Positions 16,118 to 22,726 of a stretch of 64,000 nucleotides of DNA are shown one piece after another. The notes beneath the pieces were generated by a model that was not told the origin of the DNA, made no database searches, and saw only the letters and a list, made by a program, of their open reading frames with translations. Numbering within the stretch: the first letter of the stretch is position 1; every line of letters starts with the position of its first letter. Source of the DNA: Bacteroidota bacterium (lineage in GTDB: Bacteria; Bacteroidota; Bacteroidia; Chitinophagales; Chitinophagaceae); NCBI GenBank assembly GCA_023417815.1, contig JAEZEI010000051.1:1-64000 (forward strand), written 5' to 3'. Both the position numbers and the translations under genes were made by a program.

Positions 16118-16577
16118 GTTTATCTACCTCTTCACCTGGCAGGTATTTGAAGATTGGATAATCCATGTTGTTGTTTGGCAGGATGGCTTTCCAGAGATAG
16201 TGGGTTTTGTTCTCAAAACTTTTTTCTCTTTCATAATCGTTATACAACCATACATTGATATAGATGGAATGTTGACCCGGTTTTGGGATATCAATATTTG
16301 GAAGAGGATCATTATTCGCCGGCACCTTCTTTACGTCTTCAGTTTTAAGGTAAGCAGCTATGCCATCTGCAAGTTCTTTTATATCAAAGGAAGCAAGCGT
16401 TTCCCTGCCCTTCATCACTTTCCCGAAGAAATTGATCTCTGCCTGTTTGTGCGAGATCGAGCCATCGTTTATGATTTTATAGAAAATGATCTTCTGGATA
16501 TTCTGAACCTTGTTTTGTGCAATTGCAGAAACAGTAAACAATAATAAGAGGGATAGCAAAAGGTGTTTCAATGTCAT
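16098..16577 (-). CDS. Secreted protein of unknown function
   Basis: 159 residues with a signal peptide (MTLKHLLLSLLLLFTVSAIA, cleavage after AQ). The mature part is hydrophilic, mixed alpha/beta, with no cysteines and no known motif. It ends with FKYLPGEEVDKLRDLLK. It is convergent with the HTH gene upstream and overlaps its end by 20 bases. Unrecognised family. Confidence 0.65.
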   Translation of the reverse strand: MTLKHLLLSLLLLFTVSAIAQNKVQNIQKIIFYKIINDGSISHKQAEINFFGKVMKGRETLASFDIKELADGIAAYLKTEDVKKVPANNDPLPNIDIPKPGQHSIYINVWLYNDYEREKSFENKTHYLWKAILPNNNMDYPIFKYLPGEEVDKLRDLLK

Positions 16578-16687
16578 GAAGGCAAGTTAATAAAATGAAC
16601 GTCTTAATGATTGCTTTATAAAGGCATTAACCATATTGCTAATATTTATTTCAGGGGAAATCACCATTTCTTTATGAGAAAAAAACA

Positions 16688-16706
16688 TTTTTCCATGAGG
16701 AAAAAA
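16688..16706. promoter_or_regulatory. Inverted repeat upstream of HTH gene
   Basis: TTTTTCC-ATGA-GGAAAAAA is a near-perfect dyad 49 bases ahead of the XRE-type regulator at 16755. A related TTTATGAGAAAAAAA block precedes it at 16671-16685. A binding site for the regulator itself is plausible but inferred. Confidence 0.4.
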
Positions 16707-16754
16707 CAGCGGTTTTTATTCTTAATCTTCTGCTTAAGAGATATAAGTTGCAGT

Positions 16755-16997
16755 ATGAATCCCGGTGAAAAATTAATGATTGGTCAGCATATGCGCCAGT
16801 GGCGGGCGCTTCGTGGTATGAAACAGCGCGAAGTGGCCCAAAAGATGGGCGTTTCTGAAGCAGCAATAAGCTATATCGAAAACGATCTTGCCAATGTTAA
16901 TCTCAGGCAACTTGAAAAGCTGAGCGCCATCCTGGGAATATCCGTTGTGATGCTTCTTGAAGGACCGAATAAGTTCCTCACGGGTCCTGCAGCATGA
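16755..16997 (+). CDS. XRE-family HTH regulator
   Basis: 80 residues from ATG 16755. The HTH spans about residues 8-64: LMIGQHMRQWRALRGMKQRE, VAQKMGVSEAAISYIEND and LEKLSAILGISVVMLLEG. Upstream in-frame codons would add an unrelated AT-rich stretch, so the internal ATG is preferred. It probably represses its own promoter through the dyad at 16688-16706. Convergent with thiL, whose stop is immediately adjacent. No effector domain is present. Confidence 0.8.
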   Translation: MNPGEKLMIGQHMRQWRALRGMKQREVAQKMGVSEAAISYIENDLANVNLRQLEKLSAILGISVVMLLEGPNKFLTGPAA

Positions 16998-18023
16998 TCA
17001 TCCTAAATGATTCCATCCCTGGGCGATCAGTTCATGCCTGTTGCCACCCCGGGTAATGATATGCTTTCCTTCTGCCTCTTCGGTCATATAGCCTATGATG
17101 GAAATGTTGCTGTTTTGGGAGATCGTTTCAAAATCTTCCTGGCGTACCGTGAAGAGAAGTTCATAATCTTCACCACCGCTTAAGGCGCAGGCAGTAGGAT
17201 CAAGCTGCAATTTATAAGCAAATTGCCTTGCTTCTTCATTGAATGGTATCTTGTCTTCATACAATACGCAACCCAGCCCGCTTTGCTTACAGATATGCAG
17301 CAGGTCGCTGCTTATTCCGTCACTCACATCGATCATACTGGTTGGCAGTATTTCCTTTTCCGCAAAGAATTCAATGATATCCTTTCTTGCTTCGGGCTTC
17401 AGCAACCTCCCAACAATGTAGGCCTGTCCTTCAAGATCAGGTTGTGCCCCGGTTTCAGCAAAGATCTTTTTCTCCCGCTCCAGCAATGTAAGACCAAGAA
17501 AAGCTCCTCCGGGTTCACCGCTGATGCAGATAAGATCTTTCGCCTGGGCAGTGCTGCGTTTTACATATTTATCCGGAGCCACTTCGCCAATGGCAGTTAC
17601 GCTGATGATAAGCCCTTTTTGCGAGCTGCTTGTATCACCACCCACAAGGTCAACATTATAAGTTTCGCAGGCTGCATACACCCCGGCATAAAGATCATCC
17701 AGCGCTTCCAGGCTGAACCTGTTGGAAAAACCAATATTCAACACCACCTGTGTTGGCGTGGCATTCATTGCATAGATGTCGCTGAGGTTTACAACAATGC
17801 TTTTATATCCTAAATGTTTGAGCGGCGTATAGGAAAGATCGAAGTGTATACCTTCGATCAACAGGTCTGTACTGATAACCGTCTGTCTTCCGAAATGGTC
17901 CACAACAGCCCCATCATCTCCAACCGAAAGAAGGGTTGATGAATTGCGTGTCTCATTATTCTTCGTAAGATGATCTATTAAACCGAATTCCCCGAGAGAG
18001 GATATCTCTGTCCTGTTTTCCAT
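16998..18023 (-). CDS. thiL: Thiamine-monophosphate kinase
   Basis: 341 residues, the usual ThiL length. It phosphorylates thiamine monophosphate to thiamine diphosphate with ATP, the last step of the pathway. Landmarks: EFGLIDHL at the N-terminus, SVGDDGAVVD (ATP/Mg-binding aspartates), STDLLIEGIHFDL, NLSDIYAMNATP and the C-terminal SGGEDYELLFTV. The start lies 9 bases after the stop of a TonB-dependent receptor gene in the same direction, implying cotranscription. No TPP riboswitch is recognised upstream of this operon. Confidence 0.95.
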   Translation of the reverse strand: MENRTEISSLGEFGLIDHLTKNNETRNSSTLLSVGDDGAVVDHFGRQTVISTDLLIEGIHFDLSYTPLKHLGYKSIVVNLSDIYAMNATPTQVVLNIGFSNRFSLEALDDLYAGVYAACETYNVDLVGGDTSSSQKGLIISVTAIGEVAPDKYVKRSTAQAKDLICISGEPGGAFLGLTLLEREKKIFAETGAQPDLEGQAYIVGRLLKPEARKDIIEFFAEKEILPTSMIDVSDGISSDLLHICKQSGLGCVLYEDKIPFNEEARQFAYKLQLDPTACALSGGEDYELLFTVRQEDFETISQNSNISIIGYMTEEAEGKHIITRGGNRHELIAQGWNHLG

Positions 18024-18032
18024 GCTGCGAAG

Positions 18033-20039
18033 TTACTGCCATGGCATGGTAAAACTTACGCCTGCGCTGTAGTTTCTTCCGGGAGCCGCATTGTAATACC
18101 TTCCGCCAAAACCGTTGTAATCATTCCCGAGACTGTACTTTTCATTAAAAATGTTTGCTATCGCGAAGAAAACCGAAGGGCTCTTCTGAGAACCCCGCGC
18201 CCATCCCAAACGTAGGCCATAGATATTGGCTGCATTCGCAAAGGCTGTGTTCGCATCGTTTAGGGCTATGCGATGGAGGTATTCATAATTAAGAATGAGG
18301 TTGAGATCCTTATGAACAAGTTCCATTAAAGCATTAACCGCATGCTTCGGTACGGAAGGAATGCTCTTGCCTGAAAAATCTTCATCTATCCTTACAAATT
18401 CCTGATACCTGAAGTCATAATAAGTATATGCTAGTTTGAGTCTGCTTCCTTTGTGCAGGATGCCATTATGAATGTTATATCCAGCCTGGATCTCTGCTCC
18501 CGGTTGTTTTGTTGAGCCGGCATTGATGTAGTGATCACCTCCTCCTGCTGTTCTTCGCTGAACAATTGAATTTCGCAACCGGTAAGAGAACAGGTTAACA
18601 TCCCACAAGAATCTTCCTGCGCTGCCGCGCGAACCGAGCTCGAAATTATTCCCGGCCTCAGCTTCAAGGGATGGGTTGATCTCTCCACCTGAGGGAAGGA
18701 TCTCCTGGGTGGTTGGCGGACTGAAGCCTCCCGAGTAACCGGCGTAAATACTGAATTTCCCGAGATCACGTAATAAAGCTATCCGTGGTGCATAATCCCT
18801 GAAACGAATCCGGGGGAGTGATTGTCCTGCACCTGCTATCCTTTCAGCTTCCACATTCAGTGCATTGTAGCTTCCGGCCAATGAAACCGTCCATTTATCA
18901 AGCGTGTATGAAGCCTGCAGAAAGACCATCAGCCGTGAATTCTTTACTTTATCAATTGAGCGCAGCTCGCCCGGCTTACCATTGTTATTAGTGAAAGAAG
19001 AGATGCCCGGGTTGCCATCCTGGTATTCTATCCCGCTTTGCACTTCAAATTTTCCTTGCTGATAACTGAAGACACTCCTGATGCCATAATGTGGTTCTTC
19101 ACTTTTATCATACCCCTGGATGTTTGGGTTACGCAGTGTTGTGTACATCCCGTATAACCCTGTCCTGTTTTTTAGGCGGGGAGATAATTCGAGGTTCATT
19201 CCTGCCCCGGCAAAAATCATCTGTTGTTTCACTGCTGCACGTGCCGCTTCTGCAGAAGGAAAGACAGCTGTGCCCGGCCGTGCTGCGCGCGGATCATCTT
19301 GGTATTGCTGAAAATTCAATGCACCAGGAGTTTCATATCCCAGGTTGCCATAGAGCAGGGTCCCATGAACTGACCCTTTCTCCAGTGGGAAATGCGCCGT
19401 GTAATTGAAGACCTGTCTTTTCATTTCACTGTGATCGCGGTAACCATTGCTTTGCTGGTGCTGGTATCCAACGAGGTGGGTTGCACTACCCGCTCCCGAA
19501 ATACTTCTGATATACACATTATGACTCGCATAGCTTGCTGCTGAATATTCCGCAAAAATTCCACGAGGTTGTCCGGCAAGGGTCTTTATCAACATCACCC
19601 CGCCTGTTCCGGCCCCGTAAATACCAGATGCAGGACCCCGGATGATCTCAAGCGAGGCGACATTGTAATATCCCAGCTGGTTAAAATAAGAATGTCCTCC
19701 CGGTTCTGTGAAAGGGAGGTCGTTGAGATATACTTTAACATTCCTAACGCCAAAGGGAGAACGAAGGGAACTTGCCCTGATATTCACCCTGTAACTTCCG
19801 GGTGATCTTTCTTCCAACCTGGCCCCTGGAACAGAATTCACAACATCAACCAGGGAGGTGTTTGAAGCATTGGTGATGCCAGCCTTCGCGACAGCTGCGG
19901 CAACTTTTATCAGCAGCTGTTCTCTTTCAAAGGCATTAACCGTCACGGGTTCCAGCAGTGATGTGTCCTGCGCTGCCGAAGAAAAGGTGAATAAGGAGGT
20001 CAGGAAAATATTTGAAAGAAGGATCCTGGCGAGGTACAT
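18033..20039 (-). CDS. TonB-dependent outer-membrane receptor (FecA/BtuB-like) linked to thiL
   Basis: 668 residues: a short signal (to about residue 23, SSAAQD), a plug at about 30-160 with LVDVVNSVPGARLEERSPGS, VRNVKVYLNDLPFTEPGGHS and IIRGPASGIYGAGTGGVMLI, then a 22-strand-type barrel to the C-terminal YSAGVSFTMPW. No N-terminal carboxypeptidase-like domain. Its ATG overlaps the stop of the DUF1801 gene by 1 base and thiL follows 9 bases after its end. A thiamine-type ligand is a reasonable guess from position only; iron chelates are an alternative. Confidence 0.88.
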   Translation of the reverse strand: MYLARILLSNIFLTSLFTFSSAAQDTSLLEPVTVNAFEREQLLIKVAAAVAKAGITNASNTSLVDVVNSVPGARLEERSPGSYRVNIRASSLRSPFGVRNVKVYLNDLPFTEPGGHSYFNQLGYYNVASLEIIRGPASGIYGAGTGGVMLIKTLAGQPRGIFAEYSAASYASHNVYIRSISGAGSATHLVGYQHQQSNGYRDHSEMKRQVFNYTAHFPLEKGSVHGTLLYGNLGYETPGALNFQQYQDDPRAARPGTAVFPSAEAARAAVKQQMIFAGAGMNLELSPRLKNRTGLYGMYTTLRNPNIQGYDKSEEPHYGIRSVFSYQQGKFEVQSGIEYQDGNPGISSFTNNNGKPGELRSIDKVKNSRLMVFLQASYTLDKWTVSLAGSYNALNVEAERIAGAGQSLPRIRFRDYAPRIALLRDLGKFSIYAGYSGGFSPPTTQEILPSGGEINPSLEAEAGNNFELGSRGSAGRFLWDVNLFSYRLRNSIVQRRTAGGGDHYINAGSTKQPGAEIQAGYNIHNGILHKGSRLKLAYTYYDFRYQEFVRIDEDFSGKSIPSVPKHAVNALMELVHKDLNLILNYEYLHRIALNDANTAFANAANIYGLRLGWARGSQKSPSVFFAIANIFNEKYSLGNDYNGFGGRYYNAAPGRNYSAGVSFTMPWQ

Positions 20040-20443
20040 TATTTTGAAGCAAGATTAATGATCTTTTCAAGCACCTTCACATCCACATCATCAAGTTTAT
20101 TGATATAAAGGCATCCGGAGCCTGTCTTATATTTTCCCAAAGCAGGAAGAAGGTTCTCTACTTTTTTGAGATTGATAAGATGGAGGGAAAGATTTTGTTT
20201 ACGGGGCGCGAAGCCGATACGGAACCAGTCGACTTCTCTTCCTGATGCCGGGCTTTTATAGCGTACATCACCAAAACCTACCATGGAGCTGCCCCACATC
20301 TTAGGCTTTTCCCCTGTGGCCTTCTCCATCATTTTAAGGATAGCAGTACTATCATTGATCTTTTGGTCACTGTCAAGCGATTTGATATAATCCTCAACAT
20401 TAACATCGGTCGGTTTTGTTTTTATTTGTGCAGGTTTTGCCAT
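20039..20443 (-). CDS. DUF1801 domain protein
   Basis: 134 residues. The DUF1801/YdhG-like fold is visible in VEDYIKSLDSDQKINDSTAI, EKPKMWGSSMVGFGDVRYKS and VDWFRIGFAPRKQNLSLHLI. These small soluble proteins are related to the frataxin-like YdhG group and have no fixed function. It is the first gene of an apparent operon with the TonB-dependent receptor and thiL. Normal length, no damage. Confidence 0.85.
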   Translation of the reverse strand: MAKPAQIKTKPTDVNVEDYIKSLDSDQKINDSTAILKMMEKATGEKPKMWGSSMVGFGDVRYKSPASGREVDWFRIGFAPRKQNLSLHLINLKKVENLLPALGKYKTGSGCLYINKLDDVDVKVLEKIINLASK

Positions 20444-20494
20444 AAGCCGGAATTGAACGACAGTAAATTACGACGTATTACCGGTATAAAACAA

Positions 20495-20531
20495 GAACCG
20501 GGGATGCCTGCATGACAAGCTTCCCCGGTTC
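20495..20531 (-). terminator. Rho-independent terminator of the KGG-protein gene
   Basis: GAACCGGGGA and TCCCCGGTTC form a perfect 10-bp stem with a 17-base loop, followed on the minus strand by a moderately T-rich stretch (CTTGTTTTA). It lies 20 bases after the KGG gene stop and before the DUF1801 gene start. Confidence 0.6.
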
Positions 20532-20550
20532 AGATTAGTTTTTTCTTCTA

Positions 20551-20781
20551 CTACGGGCGACCAGCCTCGGGTGATCCGCCGTTATTATTGTCGCGACCCC
20601 TGTTCCTTCTTGCCTGGCCACCTTTGCGACCAGCTTCGCGTGCTTCACTTGAGGTAAATTCGTGGGCCACACCCATTGCATGTGCTGCCCTTCCGCCCTG
20701 CCTGGCTATTTGCCTTTGCAATTCGGGGTCCATCGAAGCAAATCCTCTCCGAGAGGTTCCCCTGCTTTGGTTCTCTGCCAT
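20551..20781 (-). CDS. KGG-repeat stress protein (GsiB/YciG-like)
   Basis: 76 residues from ATG 20781; longer upstream starts add an unrelated stretch. Contains two glycine-rich units, FASMDPELQRQIARQGGRAA and FTSSEAREAGRKGGQARRNR, the KGG motif of hydrophilic stress-induced proteins. Such proteins are linked to desiccation or general stress in other bacteria, where they protect by an unclear mechanism. Highly basic C-terminus. Monocistronic, with a terminator at 20495-20531. Confidence 0.88.
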   Translation of the reverse strand: MAENQSRGTSRRGFASMDPELQRQIARQGGRAAHAMGVAHEFTSSEAREAGRKGGQARRNRGRDNNNGGSPEAGRP

Positions 20782-21178
20782 AATAATACTTTTAAAAGAT
20801 GAAAGATATGCCCCGATGAGTCCAACCAACGTGCCGTCTATGTCTTCCGGCACGATCTTTCTATTCTTCAGAATCATAACTCTTTCTAAACGAAACCCCT
20901 ACCGTCATATTTATCTCTTCCATAGTACCCATTTTAAAAAAATGACAGATTAATATTGTCAGCCTCAACCGTGGCAGTGCGACCGCATTTCCCCATATAG
21001 TATTGCTGATCTTTCCCACCACGTTTACTCATTATGTATTTATACGGTAAAGCAGGAATATTATTTATTTGAACAATGCTAGGTATTAAAGCTTTACAAG
21101 CGGTGGAATATTTTAGCATTTCTTTGTAATTATAGGAACACTGATTGGAAGGGTGATAGGTAACCATGAAAAGTACCC
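20782..21178. other. Intergenic region, no supported gene
   Basis: About 400 bases between the divergent KGG gene and the small gene at 21179. The only coding-like stretch is a minus-strand 32-codon frame at 20934-21032 starting MSKRGGKDQQYYMGKCGRTA; it has no recognised family and no clear ribosome-binding site. The remainder is AT-rich and presumably holds promoters for both flanking genes. Confidence 0.4.
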
Positions 21179-21370
21179 ATGAATCAAAAGCTTACCAGTC
21201 TCTCTCCCGCAGAGCTCAGGAGCCTGCTGCTGGAAGAGTCCAAAAAATTTAATGCCGCAATAAATTTCGGATCTCCTGTAGGAGACATGGAAGAGATCCA
21301 TCAACAGATACAGGAGATCAAAGAAGTGTTGAGAAACAAGGATAGCAATATCAGTCCTGAGCAGCGTTAA
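21179..21370 (+). CDS. Small conserved-looking hypothetical protein
   Basis: 63 residues: MNQKLTSLSPAELRSLLLEE is followed by an amphipathic helical tail (MEEIHQQIQEIKEVLRNKDS). No membrane segment or signal. It is convergent with the response regulator and their ends overlap by 4 bases. The regular helix and codon pattern favour a real gene, but no function can be assigned. Confidence 0.5.
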   Translation: MNQKLTSLSPAELRSLLLEESKKFNAAINFGSPVGDMEEIHQQIQEIKEVLRNKDSNISPEQR

Positions 21371-21747
21371 GCAAGGATCTTCCGCACAAGATCGCATAAG
21401 GCATCATACCTGTCGGGCTTCACCAAAAAATCGAAAGCGCCGAGGGATTTCGTTTCCGTTTGCTCACTCTGGGTAGACGAGGTGGAGAAGATATATACAG
21501 GAATATGAGCCAGGCCCGGATTCTGTTTTAACTCAATAAGAAATTGTTTGCCATTCATCTTTGGCATATTGAGGTCTGCAAGGATCAGGTCAGGACAACA
21601 ATCCGCACTAAGATGTTGAAGTGCCACTTTCCCGTTCTCCATCATCTTCACCTCAATGGTTGGATCAACCTGGTTAACTGCCTCTAAAAAGAGTTCCTGG
21701 TCATCTGTATCATCCTCAATCAACAATATTTTCCTGATCGCACCCAT
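21367..21747 (-). CDS. Single-domain response regulator (CheY-like)
   Basis: 126 residues, one receiver domain and no output domain. Acidic pocket E11-D12-D13, phosphorylation site D58 in DLILADLNMPKMNG, hydroxyl residue around S89/T90 and K110 in FDFLVKP. It would be phosphorylated by a histidine kinase encoded elsewhere, since none is adjacent. Stand-alone receivers of this subtype are frequent in Bacteroidota and often pair with bacteriophytochrome or hybrid kinases. Promoter not identified. Confidence 0.93.
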   Translation of the reverse strand: MGAIRKILLIEDDTDDQELFLEAVNQVDPTIEVKMMENGKVALQHLSADCCPDLILADLNMPKMNGKQFLIELKQNPGLAHIPVYIFSTSSTQSEQTETKSLGAFDFLVKPDRYDALCDLVRKILA

Positions 21748-21927
21748 ATATTTTGTAAGTATATATCAACCTCATCAAATTAATTACCATCTTTTTACCA
21801 ATTTGGATTCGAAGATTTTCGACAAGTTTTTTTGGGGTACCCCTGAAGCTCGCGATCCGCTGAAGAGCTTGTCTGGCATTGGTTTGGGAGAATAGAGGAA
21901 TATCTCTAAACAAAAAAATAAAGCAAT

Positions 21928-22458
21928 ATGAAGATCTATCACCTAATCCTTGCGGGTGCCCTGGCAGGTGCTGCAGGATGCGAAAGTACAAGTACAATGT
22001 CGGGGGACACTACCACGGCCCAGTCGGCTATAGTGGTTTCCCCGGTGGCACAATCAGAATTCACCCTTCGTTATCCATCTGCGACTGCAGTGGAATGGGC
22101 ATACTATAATGATGTAGCGGTGCCTATCGACTGGGAATTAACTGGTTGGCCTGCATTAGGCAGTGATGACTATGTAGTAACCTATGAAATGAATGGAGAC
22201 AGGTATATGTCGTGGTACGACGACCGCGGAACATGGGTAGCCACTACCTATTCACTCCGCGATCATAACACACTTCCTGCATCAGTGCGAAACATGCTCA
22301 GTGAAAAGTATGCAGGTCATACCATTGATGATGTCGATATAGAAATGTGGGGCAATAATACCGCCTATGAAATTGAATTGGAGAACAGCACCCAGAAAAC
22401 AAAATTGCTGGTAGATGCAAATGGTAACATTATCAAGGAAAAAGTTAAGGTTAAATAA
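21928..22458 (+). CDS. PepSY-like periplasmic lipoprotein
   Basis: 176 residues. The leader MKIYHLILAGALAGAAGCES has a lipobox with C18. Two PepSY-like units follow: FTLRYPSATAVEWAYYNDVA with YVVTYEMNGDRYMSWYDDRG, and VRNMLSEKYAGHTIDDVDIE with YEIELENSTQKTKLLVDANG. The final GNIIKEKVKVK is typical of the PepSY_like/DUF2874 group. Proposed to bind or inhibit peptidases in some species; here the role is unknown. A strong terminator follows at 22481. Confidence 0.8.
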   Translation: MKIYHLILAGALAGAAGCESTSTMSGDTTTAQSAIVVSPVAQSEFTLRYPSATAVEWAYYNDVAVPIDWELTGWPALGSDDYVVTYEMNGDRYMSWYDDRGTWVATTYSLRDHNTLPASVRNMLSEKYAGHTIDDVDIEMWGNNTAYEIELENSTQKTKLLVDANGNIIKEKVKVK

Positions 22459-22480
22459 GGCGGTCATAGGGTAAATGCAG

Positions 22481-22515
22481 ATAAAAGGTCCTGGAATCAG
22501 GGCCTTTTATTTTTG
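22481..22515 (+). terminator. Rho-independent terminator after PepSY-like gene
   Basis: ATAAAAGGTCCTG and CAGGGCCTTTTAT form a stem with a GAAT loop, followed by a T-rich run (TTTTTGG). It is 22 bases after the stop of the plus-strand gene. Confidence 0.8.
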
Positions 22516-22519
22516 GAGT

Positions 22520-22640
22520 TTGTAACATAGCCCTCAATTTTTGAGGAAATTGTTACAAGGGTTGTAACAATCTTATTATTTTTTGCGATGAATGTTACAG
22601 AGTTGTAACAATTTTCTGCTTTTCGCCCCTGTTGTTACAA
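22520..22640. repeat. Three alternating TGTAACA/TGTTACA modules
   Basis: Six heptamers occur at 22521, 22551, 22563, 22593, 22604 and 22633, strictly alternating TGTAACA and TGTTACA, which are reverse complements. Start-to-start distances are 30, 12, 30, 11 and 29 bases, so the unit repeats about every 41-42 bases. The first module also contains an inner stem CCTCA/TGAGG. It lies between two convergent genes, after one terminator and before another. Confidence 0.7.
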
Positions 22641-22671
22641 ATTTTATTGAAAATCAATGGTAACTGGCATT

Positions 22672-22706
22672 ATAGCATAAAAAACTGCCACCTGAAGGTG
22701 GCAGTT
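22672..22706 (-). terminator. Rho-independent terminator of the S9 peptidase gene
   Basis: AACTGCCACC and GGTGGCAGTT form a perfect 10-bp stem with a TGAA (minus strand TTCA) loop. On the minus strand the stem is followed by TTTTATGC. It lies about 20 bases beyond the peptidase stop. Confidence 0.85.
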
Positions 22707-22726
22707 GAATTTTCATCTCGATGCGC

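Noticed and set aside
7140..16600. Continuation of the cassette array to the right of 7.1 kb
   Set aside because: No attC-like palindrome or end-complementarity is found there, and several genes overlap as operons, which is not cassette-like.
20444..20550. TPP riboswitch ahead of the thiL operon
   Set aside because: No CUGAGA-type thi-box sequence is present; the only structure is the terminator of the KGG gene.
20934..21032. 32-residue minus-strand protein (MSKRGGKDQQYY...)
   Set aside because: It has no ribosome-binding site, no known family and no conserved neighbour; mentioned only in the intergenic entry.
22520..22640. CRISPR array
   Set aside because: The repeats are only 7-20 bp, spacers are about 22 bp and few, and no cas gene is present. 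The alternating orientation also differs from CRISPR.
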